Positions 52,260 through 62,459 of a stretch of 64,000 nt of DNA are shown in pieces (positions within the stretch are counted from its first letter, which is position 1; each line of letters begins with the position of its first letter). Below the pieces are notes generated by a model. That model was given only the letters and a program-made list of their open reading frames with translations. It ran no database searches and had not been told where the DNA came from. The position numbers and the translations under genes were made by a program. Source of the stretch: Agapetus fuscipes (lineage: Eukaryota; Arthropoda; Insecta; Trichoptera; Glossosomatidae); contig OX637334.1 of the NCBI GenBank assembly GCA_951799405.1, forward strand, positions 13,950,001 to 14,014,000, written 5' to 3'.

Positions 52260-52370
52260 CCATGAGAGAATTAACAAAATAGTGAATAATAGTCATTATA
52301 ATGTACTCGTCCATTTGAAGTAATTAAAACCTTACCTTTGTCAAAACGTGTGATTTATCATTCCCTTCGA
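52260..52370. other. Spacer
   Basis: Nothing identified. Confidence 0.3.
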
Positions 52371-52372
52371 TT

Positions 52373-52602
52373 ATCTAATCTAACCTAAGTTGTAAAAATA
52401 AATTATATTTAGGTTTAATATTGAATTCATGCCCACAAGCCGACACATATGTATAAGGTCGCGCTTTTACATCCTGCATATAAGCTTAAACATTCAAACC
52501 CAAAACTCAAATAAACATATGCCCTGCAGTTGTATTGGCAGGTGAACCAAATTTGTACAGCATAGGTGATCAACCTCATACTCACCTATTAACCAAGTAA
52601 CT
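52373..52602 (-). repeat. 3T repeat, nearly full length, divergent
   Basis: Reversed: TAATCTAACCTAAGTTG (tail) to CTCATACTCACCTATTAACC. The middle block is shortened. Confidence 0.78.
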
Positions 52603-52783
52603 TTTTGAGTTTGTTTATTTTTTGCGGTGAAATTTTTTGTATTGTTTTCCTTTCAAGCCTTTTATTTTCCATTGAAAAAAGGAAAGCTTTAAAGCGATAA
52701 ATAAATTCGATAAATTTTAGCACTATTAACAATTTTTATTTGACTCTACACATAAAATATACTTATTTATTTTCATCTGAACA

Positions 52784-52897
52784 GGGCTGAAAGTCTCATC
52801 ACCACGGTAATTCCTACCTACCGAATATCACTAATATTGTATGAAGCCTAATCAGCTGATCGCTTGCGGCCATCTTGGATTGACAGGTCTTCATACC
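52784..52897. mobile_element. Palindromic MITE (GGCTGGAAG family), truncated copy
   Basis: GGGCTGAAAGTCTCATCACC through GCGGCCATCTTGGATTGAC; the right arm stops at CTTCATACCCCC. Confidence 0.72.
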
Positions 52898-52984
52898 CCC
52901 ATACAAGGTTGACATTTGAAATTAAAAAATGGTTCCAATTCTGACAATGCGCATGCGCACATGTTCATTTTAACACGGTTACCG

Positions 52985-53009
52985 GTTGCATAATGTAACA
53001 TTATGCAAC
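52985..53009. repeat. Perfect short palindrome
   Basis: GTTGCATAATGT-A-ACATTATGCAAC: 12 bp arms with one-base centre. Near GCGCATGCGC at 52946. No known role. Confidence 0.6.
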
Positions 53010-53600
53010 GGGTGTAGAAATGTATGGCATTGTGATTGCGTTAGCCGTTTTGTAATTAGTAAATTACCAAATGGGAGTAGAAAAATAATATTTTTCCTTC
53101 TTTCGTTTTAATACAGGTGCTATATTGTGTATAGTTCTACAATACGAGTATATTCATAGCGAGGATTCATGTTGTTAATTTTATCTCCCCATTTAATCTA
53201 CCCAATACTCCGTGCAGTGTATTCAGTATCAGCGCAGCAGAAGTATGAGACGTAATTTTAGACGGCTTATTTAAACAAGGATCAATTTCTGCATAAAAAG
53301 ATTTCTGGCCAGTGTTATTTCTTGTTATTTTTACCTGTTCGTTTATTCTGCTCTCCCGATACTCCGGGCAGCGTATAAAGTATCAGGGCAGCAGACAGTA
53401 TGAGGCGCACATTAATCATTCAGCGTGCGACGTCCGCTTTTTGCACGGGGTTGATTTTTAACTAACTGAATACTATGCAAGGTAACCGGGAAATATACCT
53501 CTTCGCAATTTATGATATCCCGGCGTGATCGATTGCATTTTATGCATTTTTAATGAACTCAGCACTAATTTCGAACTTTTTTTTCGACAGATAAACGCCA
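53010..53600. other. No gene recognised
   Basis: A loose repeat of CCCAATACTCCGTGCAG / CCCGATACTCCGGGCAG with AGTATCAG.GCAGCAG occurs at 53205-53255 and 53355-53405, perhaps two copies of an unnamed repeat. Confidence 0.4.
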
Positions 53601-53616
53601 CATACAGGACTATCTT

Positions 53617-53729
53617 TAGCAATCAATAAAAATATATTTTTGCGTCTTTTCCCTAGCAATCAATAAAAATATATTTTTGCGTCTTTTCCCTAGCAATCAA
53701 TAAAAATATATTTTGCGTCTTTTCCCTAC
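53617..53729 (+). repeat. Tandem repeat, 3 x 37 bp
   Basis: AGCAATCAATAAAAATATAT plus TTTTGCGTCTTTTCCCT three times in a row. The third unit lacks one T. Confidence 0.9.
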
Positions 53730-53859
53730 CGTGTGACTTTAAAATTGTGTGAAGCCGATCCTTTCTTTTTATTTTCTTTAATGTTCGAAACCATCAGTTG
53801 TGAAATAAGAAAGCACTATTCTATGGCGTAGAAGGTAAAACTCTGAACTACAAAAAAAT

Positions 53860-54020
53860 TCTAAGCCTTATATGTGTTGCGGTCAGTTAAATTATTGGCT
53901 AGGTCGCATCCAGCGAATGAACCATCAGAGCCTGGAAAAGATGGCTATGGTCGGGGTTCAAACCCACTGCCTTCCAATCAAGAGTCTGAAATGTTAACCA
54001 CCAGACTACGACCGGCCACA
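53860..54020 (-). repeat. tRNA-like SINE unit
   Basis: B-box complement GGGGTTCAAACCCACTGCC, CTTCCAATCAAGAGTCTGAA, and AACCACCAGACTACGACCGG at the head. Followed by (ATG)n at 54072-54090. Confidence 0.65.
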
Positions 54021-54024
54021 AATG

Positions 54025-54325
54025 TTGGTCACAAAGACCAAGACCCAGACCCAGGGCTGTCGCGTCGGTGTCATGATGATGATGATGATGCTGTTGAATA
54101 TGTTAACACTATTCTAGAAAGTCCTAAGCTCGCGCACTGTGTTCAGGGAAAATTGCTGTACCTATGATTTCTACTGGATAATAAAATCTTGCAGTACCCC
54201 AGTTTTCCATAAAGGAAAATGCATAACAAAGAGATTGTGCTACAAATTTTTAATGAATTGTGGTTTAACGAGCTAGCATGATGTATCGCACAATGTCATT
54301 GTGTCTATTCAGGCCAACAAACTCA
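54025..54325. other. No gene recognised
   Basis: The short frame at 53874-54167 runs through the SINE and the ATG repeat and is not a gene. Confidence 0.5.
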
Positions 54326-54329
54326 CTTC

Positions 54330-54382
54330 ATATCTAAAATCTAAGTTGCAATGTGATGTATTAACATTGGAAATTGAAACAA
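54330..54382 (-). repeat. 3T repeat, 3' fragment
   Basis: TATCTAAAATCTAAGTTGC and TATTAACATTGG. Confidence 0.55.
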
Positions 54383-54544
54383 ATATATATATTTGGATAA
54401 TTTGTTTTTTTAAAAAGCGCCGTTTTCGTGTGTAGCACACCTCAAGGGCCCTTTTATTGACAAAATATACAAAAGAAGAAAAGAAGAAACAAAATATAAA
54501 TACGGAATATAAGTTTAAGGCTTCTAGGGTAGGTGGTTGACACT

Positions 54545-54680
54545 GGAGAGTTGTTTTTCAGGATCTGTTACCTGACCCTTATTTTCAAAGCAGTTTCGTC
54601 AACATCACATCACATCATTATCATGCTGAAGAAGCCCATCCTAGATATGGGCAAAATGTCCGTAAAAGAAGGAAAAGTAT
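54545..54680 (+). repeat. Hairpin-core family copy
   Basis: A reversed short end piece (GGAGAGTTGTTTTTCAGG) is followed on the plus strand by CATGCTGAAGAAGCCCATC, TAGATATGGGC, AAAATGTCCG. The stem GCCCAT/ATGGGC is perfect. The expected G before AAA is lost. Confidence 0.65.
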
Positions 54681-54699
54681 GAAAAAACTGATCAATGGG

Positions 54700-55127
54700 A
54701 ATAATAATAATAATATTAGGATAATTTATTTGGTGAGCGCTGTTTTTTGTGTGTATCACACCTCAAGAACCCTCTGCGAGCTTGGTCGTCGCTGTAGAAA
54801 GCGCCAATTCTCAAGCAAGACCCAGTTGTTGTAAGGTTGGATGGACCTTTCAGTGACCGATCTTTGGTAAAGGCTTATGAATTTTTCAACTCAGCGAAGA
54901 GCACATTCGAAATATAAATGGTATATTTTGTGCTCCGCCGGGATCCGAATCCACAACCTTCCATTTACGAGTCCAAAGTGTTGCCACTGGACTACGGACC
55001 GGTCCAAGATGCCAACGACACGCGGTGTACCTGAGCGGTAACCCATCCAAGTACTATCCGCGCCCAATGTTGCTTTACTTCGGTGATCTATGGAAACCGG
55101 TGCTTTCAACATGGTAACGTCGTTGAC
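54700..55127 (-). mobile_element. SINE-B: chimeric 5S rRNA-tRNA SINE, copy 3
   Basis: On the minus strand: a 5S-derived head at 55127-55010 (GTCAACGACG start; CGAAGTAAAGCAACATTGGG; GGGTTACCGCTCAGG; CACCGCGTGTCGTTGGC); a tRNA-like unit at ~55005-54930 (GTCCGTAGTCCAGTGGC, GTGGATTCGGATCCC, with a mutated B box); and a tail to 54700 ending in an (AAT)n-type repeat, ATAATAATAATAATATT. A short frame at 54891-55157 simply runs through it. The module order and junctions agree with the copies at 17.3 and 28.3 kb, so the fusion predates dispersal. Confidence 0.88.
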
Positions 55128-55129
55128 TG

Positions 55130-55780
55130 TGTTGAATGTATCTAGAGAGGCATGCAAGGATAAGAAGAAAGGCAGGTAACTCTTCAGAGGTCTTGGGAAG
55201 CCTTAGCGAAATGCCGGCAGAGTTACAGTAATAGTTACAGCAGAGATTTCTTACTCATTTATTATGCACACACACAAGCAGGCACGTGTAGGCTTTTTAT
55301 TTACACAAATAAATGAGCCAACCTTACGCCAACTACTTTCCCATTTTTTGAAAGAGTTTCGCTCAAAACGCAAACTCTCTACTAAAAGAGCTATCTATCG
55401 ATTGAACAATCATTAAATTACACTTAATAAAATATACGTATTCCTGTAGTGTTTCTCGTTGAAATTGCTTTTTCTTTAACTAAAAAAAACAGTTTTACGA
55501 TATTTTGTTAAAAGATGGGAAGACTTTGGAGTCTCCTGAGTATTGCCAACTTTACCCGTAATAGCTGTAAATATTGTAAGCCGTTTAGGGTTCGTAACTT
55601 GCTAATAAAAACGTAGAAAAGTAAAATAAAAACTCAACTTGGCAGCACTACAGCTATCAACTGAAATAAGTTCGAACGATATTCTTAAAAAATAAATTAA
55701 AGTATCTTGAATGATGGACAAAGTGGAATTAAAAAACTAAATGCACATATTTTACTGAATCGATCTCGTTGTTTCTCTAG
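55130..55780. other. No gene recognised
   Basis: A 3T trace lies at 55258-55295 (CACACAAGCAGGCACGTGTAGG). Nothing else. Confidence 0.4.
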
Positions 55781-55781
55781 T

Positions 55782-55796
55782 GGGGGGGGGGGGGGG
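55782..55796 (+). repeat. G15 homopolymer
   Basis: Fifteen uninterrupted G in an AT-rich region; length may be imprecise in the assembly. Confidence 0.8.
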
Positions 55797-55803
55797 ATTA
55801 TTA

Positions 55804-56110
55804 ATTAATAATTCATTAAAATAAACAATTTTCAAAAACAAAAAAAAATATTTGTGAAGAGGAATGCAATTCACTAACCTTTTCTGCCTGGCCAGAAACA
55901 GGTATTAATATCATCGATTAATAATTCATTATTTTAATGAATGATTAATAAACAATTACCCAATAACATCTGTTGAACCAGGGTCAAAGTTATGGTCAAA
56001 TGACCCAGGCGGGGATCGAACCAACGTTGTTCTATTCCAAACACGCTAGAAAGATCAGCCCACTTGGCCCCCTCGGAGAAAAAAGAGAGGCATCTCGTAC
56101 CTGGAAAATC
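55804..56110 (-). mobile_element. SINE-C, reversed, split
   Basis: Head at 55965-56090 (complement of GGCCAAGTGGGCTGATC; GGCGGGGATCGAACCAACG; TCCAAACACGC). The tail end is at 55850-55905 (GAGGAATGCAATTCACTAACC). ATTAATAATTCATTA occurs on both sides of the tail piece (55804 and 55917), so it may be a duplicated target or an internal duplication. Confidence 0.6.
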
Positions 56111-56119
56111 ACTTATCAA

Positions 56120-56558
56120 AGGCCTGAATGAACGCTTAGCAATGTTTACAATCCTTTTTCTTAGAAAAAAACTTAATTACTTTAATTAATCTACGAAGTA
56201 AGCACAAATTTCACGCAAGTTTCGTTGTTTTTGCTGAGAATTCTTGTTTTTAAACTTCAGTGGTGTTCGTCGTTTCCGGTTCAGTAGAGTTTGAATTTAG
56301 TGCTTTCGTTTATTTGATAGAAAGTACAGCTTTGCTCGGGTTATACTTTGATTCCTTGAAGTTGCTTTACACGAAATTTTCGTGTGTGTAAAATTAAATC
56401 TGCTTTTATCTATTTTTTGTAAATTTCAAGTATTTCCATAGTATTTCATAGATAAATTTATAAATTAAAATAATCTATATTCAATGTAAGGTATAGTTAA
56501 ATTATCATTAAAATAAACGATGTTCTCATTCAATAGTATTTTGAGGCTTACACGGTGT
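56120..56558. other. No gene recognised
   Basis: AT-rich; unassigned. Confidence 0.4.
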
Positions 56559-56559
56559 G

Positions 56560-56680
56560 AAAGTGAAATGATGAAGTAGCCCATCGTAGACATGGGCAAA
56601 ACGTCTGAAAGCTCCAGCTCTCACAGACCACGGCAACAGATCCCGGAAAGAAACTCTCCAGCAACAATGTTCTCATTTAC
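56560..56680 (+). repeat. Hairpin-core family copy
   Basis: GATGAAGTAGCCCATCGTAG, ACATGGGCAAAACGTC, TGAAAGCTCCAGCTC, CCACGGCAACAGATCCCGG, AAAGAAACTCTCCAGC. The stem GCCCAT/ATGGGC is intact. Confidence 0.65.
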
Positions 56681-56684
56681 GATT

Positions 56685-57105
56685 GATAAATGCTTTTTTA
56701 CTTTAAAAACATATTTTTTAAGCAGTAGCGAAACCTTAACAAAGGAAAATAGTCCTTCCCGTACTTAATTATGTAATTACGAAACAAAGGTCATTGATTC
56801 TATTCTAACTTATGATATTTTTTTTCTGGGAATCTGAAAAAATTCCATACTGTTGTCTACCCACTGAAATGCTTTGCAGAAATCATGTTCTCTTATTACT
56901 AAACTATCGTCCAAACACCGCCATCGTTATCGCGTGAATCACACCTCAAGAGCGTTTATTATTTAAAGACAGCAATCTTCGCAGTACTTAGGAGAACTGC
57001 ATCATTGGAGGCCAACGTGAACTCCTATCCAGCGCAGTTGTTATTAACCCTACGATGTTTAAGTACTCTTTGCCACATAAAACATGTGTATATTAATAAT
57101 ATTTT
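56685..57105. other. No gene recognised
   Basis: A SINE-B tail trace GAATCACACCTCAAGAGCG lies at 56935. The rest is unassigned. Confidence 0.4.
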
Positions 57106-57109
57106 GTTT

Positions 57110-57420
57110 TATCATTGTGCTATTTCAGGGATTATTTCCATTCATTATATTCTCGGTATTCCTCAACAACATCTATCCATTCTTGTATCAAGTGCACTTT
57201 CTTGGCCTGTCTTTCATTGTTTTCTGCATGTGTCCAAACCATTTTTAATAACCTTTCACCTTCATACTTTCAAAACATTATTTTCTTACTAAATCAGTCC
57301 TCACCCAATCACTCCATTTTTCTCCAATCATTCTCCTTATTTATATATCTCACAAATTGATGGACTCTACTTATGTCACTGTCCATACACTCTTTGTTTC
57401 CCCAGTCATAGAATTAATTC
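57110..57420 (-). pseudogene. LINE relic related to LINE-2 C-terminal region
   Basis: The minus strand has WFGHMQKTMKDRPRKCT with frame changes around it, parallel to the WFGHMERM ... GRPRKVW segment of the LINE-2 copy at 57964-58299. It is much older (many stops). The overlapping plus-strand frames at 57005-57360 are shadows of it. Confidence 0.55.
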
Positions 57421-57454
57421 GCAAAAAAATACTTTTAAAAATATATGAACCTGT

Positions 57455-57565
57455 GCCCTTGGAAGAAGGGAACCCTCACATCAAAAGAAGTTACACTCTT
57501 ATCCGTGAAAATGAACAGGATTTATTCACCACATATGTCTATTTGTGAAAAACGCGGTACAAAGT
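57455..57565 (+). repeat. SINE-A, 3' part
   Basis: CTTATCCGTGAAAATGAACAGG, CACCACATATGTC and GAAAAACGCGGTACAAAG. Confidence 0.65.
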
Positions 57566-57579
57566 TACACTATCTATAT

Positions 57580-57832
57580 AATCTATAATCTAAGCTGCAA
57601 GGATATGTTAACATTTAAGGCTCATATGAAATGCATGCCTACAGACAGGCACATGTAGGTTCGCGCCTACACATTCTGCATGTGTGCATACAAATAAAGA
57701 AAACCTCACATGGACATAAACCTTGCAACTCCTGCCGCCGTTCCCTGAACCGGGGTGGCATTGGCAAAAGTGAACCGATTTGTACAGCACGGGTGGTCAG
57801 CTTCGTACCAACCTATCAGTCAAGGAGCACAA
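57580..57832 (-). repeat. 3T repeat as 3' end of the best LINE-2 copy
   Basis: A full 3T unit of the GCCACCCC subfamily, tail complement TCTATAATCTAAGCTG, 5' side TATCAGTCAAGGAGCAC. It runs without a break into the LINE-2 3' UTR (57833-57963). Confidence 0.9.
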
Positions 57833-57963
57833 AAAAATATAAATGATTTCCAGAAATTTACACAGACAAATTAAAATAATAGAAAAATAGAGACACATTA
57901 CAAATTAAAATTAAATAAAGTAAAATTAAAAGTAAACTTAATATTACACTTAGAATTAATGCC

Positions 57964-58436
57964 CTAGCCGCCATTGTTGCAAATCAACCGCCATTCTTTT
58001 CGGTCCTTACATACTTCTTTCATTTCATTCAGAGTCATAATCTTTTTCATGCACTCTCTCCTTTTGTTATGACTCTGAATATCCCATTCATTCGCTATTT
58101 TGGAAATTTGATCCATCCATACTTTTCTCGGTCTTCCCCCACCACGGCTTCTATTCATAGTTGCAGCGTACACTCTCTTCGTCAGTCTTTCGTCATTCAT
58201 TCTTTCCATGTGTCCAAACCATTTTAACAAACCCCTTTTGATTTTTACTTTTATACTTTCCCTTGCACCACATTCTTCTCTCACTAACTCATTCCTCACT
58301 CTATCTTTCCGTTATTTTCCAATCGTACTTCTTCGAAAGTCCATTTCGACCGTATGGACTTTACTAATTTCACTCTCATTCATCGTCCAAGCTTCACTTC
58401 CGTACATCAAAGTGGGCACTAGTATACCACCGTGTA
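57964..58436 (-). pseudogene. LINE-2 ORF, C-terminal part
   Basis: It resumes after the 3T insertion with HGGILVPTLMYGSEAWTMNE, the segment that follows the RT thumb in these elements. An in-frame TAA lies near 58311, then an open stretch of 111 residues follows. This holds VREECGARESIKVKI, LLKWFGHMERM, RGGGRPRKVWMDQI and the terminal KEVCKDRKEWRLICNNGG. The same terminus appears at 32.5 and 7.7 kb. The C-terminus carries no recognised catalytic motif. Confidence 0.85.
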
Positions 58437-58519
58437 ATCTAATCTAATCTAATCTAATCTAAGCTGCAAAGATATATATCATTTAAGATTTATATTAAAT
58501 GCAATCCCACAAGCAGACA
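58437..58519 (-). repeat. 5'-truncated 3T repeat inserted in LINE-2
   Basis: 83 bp: the (AGATT)5 tail complement at 58437-58461, then CTGCAAAGATATATATCATT to AAGCAGACA. Flanked by TGTA on both sides (58433-58436 and 58520-58523), a 4 bp target-site duplication. The coding sequence on either side is contiguous in sense. It is direct evidence of retrotransposition with 5' truncation and a 3' microsatellite tail. Confidence 0.92.
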
Positions 58520-59040
58520 TGTACCGCCAATCGAACATTTTTCGATAAGTTTTGGTTTTTGGCTATACCAGCGGTGGCACCCAGTACACACCTTCCCTTC
58601 ATTATTCTTCTTTTAAATTCACCTGTCATTCTTCCATCTTTTTCAAATTTACTACCCAGATATACAAATTCCTCGACAATTCCGACATTCATTCCATTTA
58701 TTTTAAACTCATAATTCATATTTTCATTATCTCTTGCAAAAATCAGAACTTTTGTCTTACTTGCATTGAATTTCAGATGATTACCTTTTAAAGCTTCGTT
58801 CAGTCTAGAGAGCATTGTTTGTAGTTCCACTGCTGTGTCAGAGACAAGGACTGCATCATCTGCATACAGTAGAACACTCACCTTGCTCTCTCCCATCATC
58901 AATCCACAATCATCAAGCCTAGCATCTCGGACACACTTGTCCATGACTATGTTAAATAGCCATGGACTCATCACACATCCTTGCCTTACACCCTTAAAAA
59001 CTTCAACTACATGGGCACTATATGGGCAGATTTGTTGCGT
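58520..59040 (-). pseudogene. LINE-2 reverse transcriptase, central part
   Basis: The minus-strand frame reads VFKGVRQGCVMSPWLFNIVM (RT motif B, starting upstream of the apparent GTG start at 58974). It continues with LLYADDAVLVSDT (catalytic YADD) about 35 residues on, then the LKFNASKTK and FVYLGSKFEKDG blocks typical of the palm/thumb of non-LTR reverse transcriptases. The 5' limit is ~59040, where unrelated sequence begins. The frame runs into the 3T insertion after KNQNLSKNVRLAVH; the continuation is found beyond it at 58436 in the same reading direction. It is therefore a fragment twice broken (5' truncation, then insertion). Confidence 0.88.
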
Positions 59041-59094
59041 TTAGGATTTTCTTGTTAACTAATTTAAAGTAAATAAAGTTCTGAAGAGACCTGA

Positions 59095-59260
59095 GCTGGA
59101 AGTTTCATCACCACGGTAATTCTTACCTACCGAATATCGGTAATATTTGTATGAAGACTAATCAGCTGTTCACTTGCGGCCATCTTGGATTGACAGGTCT
59201 TCATTCAAATATTACCGATATTCGGTAGGTAATAATTATCGTGGTGATGAGGCTTCCAGC
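59095..59260. mobile_element. Palindromic MITE (GGCTGGAAG family), best copy
   Basis: Near-perfect arms of ~60 bp (GCTGGAAGTTTCATCACC, CGAATATCGGTAATATTTG and complements) around GCGGCCATCTTGGATTGAC. CCTGA-like sequence flanks both ends (possible target duplication). Confidence 0.82.
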
Positions 59261-59264
59261 CCTG

Positions 59265-59432
59265 AAGCGCTATTCTGCTAAATTTCTTACACCTTGAATA
59301 TCCATACAAGTCGGACATTGCTAGCGTTTGCGAAAGAACTCCATAGATAAAAATCACTGTACATCTCACTTTTGGACACGAATCGCCAGCTCGTCGCCTT
59401 GAGGTCGTAAGGAATTTAGCAGAATAGCGCTT
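59265..59432. mobile_element. MITE with 26 bp terminal inverted repeats
   Basis: AAGCGCTATTCTGCTAAATT plus TCTTAC on the left and its complement (one mismatch) at the right. 168 bp, no coding capacity. Adjoins the palindromic MITE directly. Confidence 0.82.
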
Positions 59433-59434
59433 CT

Positions 59435-60980
59435 TTTGTTAAAAAGCGCTTGAGTATCGTGTGGTTAAATGTAATTACCCTGCTTCCGAGCGAGCAGGAG
59501 TTGGGGGTTCATTAGCGAGTGCAGGCCGACGTCTAGAGCGCCCTCCAACTTGGCGCGCTCCAGACAAATTGATTACAATCAATGAACCATAGCCACGGAG
59601 CTCCTAAAGTGTGTACCCTGTACAGCATTCCCAGCGTCTCAAGGACTTGATTATATCATTGCTGTTATTTGATAGACTGTGCAACAGCGGAGAAACCTCA
59701 ATAAAGGCAAGTAGTTGTTGCCGTAATTCATTAAAAACAAAATTGATTCGATTCTAGCTTATCTGAAATAGTTTTCAAATTGAGAAGACGTTTAAATGCA
59801 AGGTAGATACATCATTATGTTTTGACACAGTTTTTTTTAAGATAAATTAATACTATGAAAATAAATGGAAGATACAACAGTACTCCAAGTAAATTATTTA
59901 GTTTTCGTACTTTCCTCCATTTACACACAGAATTTACGCATTGGGTACTCTTCCGGAAATCCCATATTATTGCCTACCCACACCGTAAATACGGTGCACG
60001 TCCCTGCATTACAAATATCTATAATACAAGTTACAATATATTTGCATTTGATATTTACGCTCCTATAACTGTCTCATACACTTCTGGATGATCAATTGTC
60101 ATTTTTTGGTTCATTGGAGAAATAGATAATAATATGTGCATAATGATTTTATTTGAGCATGTACTTCTATTCTCTACAAAAAAAAATTCTAGTCACTACT
60201 TAAATCCCAACCCCTCACATATTATGAATTTAAGTCTTACCTTAAAGATAAAAAATTGTATCAAATCGCACTTATGTATGTTTTTTTTAGCTCCATAAAT
60301 TCATATATGTAAGGTTATTTCTTGAACACTGAACACTTTCTATACTAAGGAATTAGCTCACAGTGTGCTCTTGAGATGTGATTGCTCACTAAAAACAAAA
60401 CAGCCATACATTATTACTTCTATCAAGAGATTGAATAGAAAAGACATTTTTCTATTTTCGCGAGTTAGATTACATAATAGATTACATAATAACCTAGCGC
60501 TTTTAGCTTTTATTCAATTATTTCAGTATCCTATTGAGGTCAAAACAGCAATATTATTGAATTTCAAAATAACGAAGGACATTTTTGGACAGTCATTTAT
60601 GTAAGATATAAATACATAGCTCTCCTGATCATTTTTTGCTTGTCTCTTTTCTTTCACAACGAAGATACATCAGCAACTTAGATTAAAGCACGTTTGAACA
60701 TCTAAACGCCACAGTTTTTGGCAAAAATCATGGTTTCCATTTCACCGTGCTTCCGTATATGAGTCAGACTGTATTAAATATTAAAGAGCTACGACCTACA
60801 TGCGTAGAGATTAAGGCCAAGCGCTACGCACGTGTGGAAGTGAGCACACACTGTGCCAGGGTACCTTAAACCAGCGTAGAGGTAGAAATCACGTAAGAGG
60901 TTTAAAATGTAGTATTTATGTGACTCGTTTTTGTAGCATTTTTAAATCATACAATATATTAATAACTTCATAACCATTCA
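59435..60980. other. No gene or clear repeat
   Basis: 1.5 kb. GC-richer patch at 59480-59590. Overlapping short plus frames at 59855-60091 have no recognisable domain. Confidence 0.42.
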
Positions 60981-60983
60981 GCC

Positions 60984-61100
60984 ATGAAGATAACACAAGC
61001 ACTGGAGAGCAGAATAAAAGCGTTGGAGCTGAGTGTGTACAGGGAAATACTACAAATGTCATGTAATGATCAAGACACCAACGGGGAAGTTATCCGACAC
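60984..61100 (+). pseudogene. Non-LTR retrotransposon C-terminal fragment
   Basis: The plus-strand frame begins KITQALESRIKALELSVYRE, then ILQMSCNDQDTNGEVI. This resembles the stretch after the RT thumb (WTLTK-LE-RI-ALE, then RIL-ISW-D-xTN-EVL) in many arthropod elements. The frame stays open to 61352, but the part after ~61110 has no similarity that I recognise, so it may be unrelated sequence read through. Family differs from LINE-2. Confidence 0.6.
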
Positions 61101-61359
61101 ATCAAATATAGAAAGCTGCTGTATAATACTATAATGGATGGTTGGTTAATGGTTATACATAAAAATAAATCCTACACACAAGGGGCACTCCACGAGAGGA
61201 CACCATTTTATCTCACGAGAACCGTCAAGCAAACTGGTCTGAATGGAAAACAATTGCCCTGTGTGGAAAGTGGAGTAAAAAAAATGATTTTGTGCAAGTC
61301 TGTAACAGTGTTTGGTGAGGGTACTTTTGCAGTGGTGGCTCCAAATGCATAAAATCGAC

Positions 61360-61905
61360 TGCTACTTGGAGTTCGAGAGATTGCCTACAGATGTATTCAG
61401 CATTTCTTTTGGGGTGGCCTTGGAGTAACAATGTTACAAAACGGCACCAAGAAAAAAAAGCATGTGATCCTTCAGCATACTCTATCTTTTTATATAAGAA
61501 AAGATTGAGCAGCGAACTCAAGGATACTAAAAAATATCGTCGCAGCAAAACTATTTAAAATAAAACCACCAAATTCTTATGAAAAGCCACAGCATCTAAA
61601 AACATTACGTTTCCGTGAAACATAAGCTTTCTCTTTTTGATGATCGGTAATTTAATATCTTCAGTGATACTAACCTTCATTATATGTGTAGAAGAGAAAA
61701 TATTAATTTTAGTATCCGCTCTCACTTTATTGGCAGAGAAAATCTCCGTCATTACGTCCATATAGACAATAAGGCCAGCGTGCCAAGGTAAACACATTTA
61801 TGTTTACGATCATCCGTGATGGCTCAGATAACGCGACTTGATTATATCTGATACGTCTCACATACGAGCAAAAAGGACCAAGTGAATTAAATCCAAAACG
61901 ATGTA
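61360..61905. other. No gene recognised
   Basis: Overlapping short minus frames at 61225-61996 carry no motif. Confidence 0.4.
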
Positions 61906-61909
61906 TAGG

Positions 61910-62325
61910 TACGACTTTTTGACGTAGCACTAAATGTGAATAATGACTATTTGACATAGTATCAAATGTGATGACTGACTTTGACATAGTTCTCAATGTT
62001 ATTATTGTCTTTTTGACAAAGTAGTCAATGTGAGGACTGACTATTTGACATAGTTTTAAATGTTGTTACTGTCTATTTGACATAGTAGTCAATGTGAGGA
62101 CTGACTATTTGACATAGTTCTAAATGTTATTACTGTCAATTTGACATAGTAGTCAATGTGATTACTGACTATTTGACATCCTACTAAATGTGATTACTTA
62201 CTAATTGACGTAAAAAACTACATACTACTTAATGTGATTACTGTATATTTGACAAAGTTCTAAATTGTATGTATTACTGTCTATTTGGCATAGTAGTCAA
62301 TGTGATTACTGACTTTTTGACAAAG
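61910..62325 (+). repeat. 32 bp minisatellite, ~12 units
   Basis: TTTGACATAG recurs at an almost exact 32 bp spacing (62013, 62045, 62077, 62109, 62141, 62173, 62205), then with small insertions. Alternate units carry TAGTCAATGTGAGG and TTCTAAATGTTATT, so a 64 bp dimer is the higher-order unit. Confidence 0.9.
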
Positions 62326-62455
62326 AGTAGGTGGCCGAAGAGGATCGTCCAGTGACGACCCAGAATGTCAAAGCGGGTATTGGGTAGACCACAGCTGAGA
62401 TGGCTAGATGATGTTCAGGGGGCTGTAGGGAGAAGGAGACGTAGGTGGGGTTAAA
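62326..62455 (+). pseudogene. Non-LTR retrotransposon C-terminal relic
   Basis: The plus strand reads PKRIVQ, a stop, then RPRMSKRVLGRPQLRWLDDV and GAVGRRRRRW. The GRP-LRWLDDV signature marks the C-terminal region of several insect non-LTR elements. Only ~40 residues remain. It directly follows the minisatellite. Confidence 0.7.
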
Positions 62456-62459
62456 AGAG

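Larger units (their letters stand above)
57833..59040 (-). mobile_element. LINE-2, 5'-truncated copy
   Basis: In LINE sense: an RT fragment from ~59040, broken by a 3T insertion (58437-58519); a C-terminal ORF part to 57964; ~130 bp of AT-rich 3' UTR; and the 3T 3' end (to 57580). There is no endonuclease or N-terminal RT, consistent with 5' truncation during target-primed reverse transcription. The clade could be RTE-like but is not settled. Confidence 0.85.

Noticed and set aside
61910..62325. CRISPR-like regular repeats
   Set aside because: The sequence between repeated words is itself repeated, so it is a tandem array.
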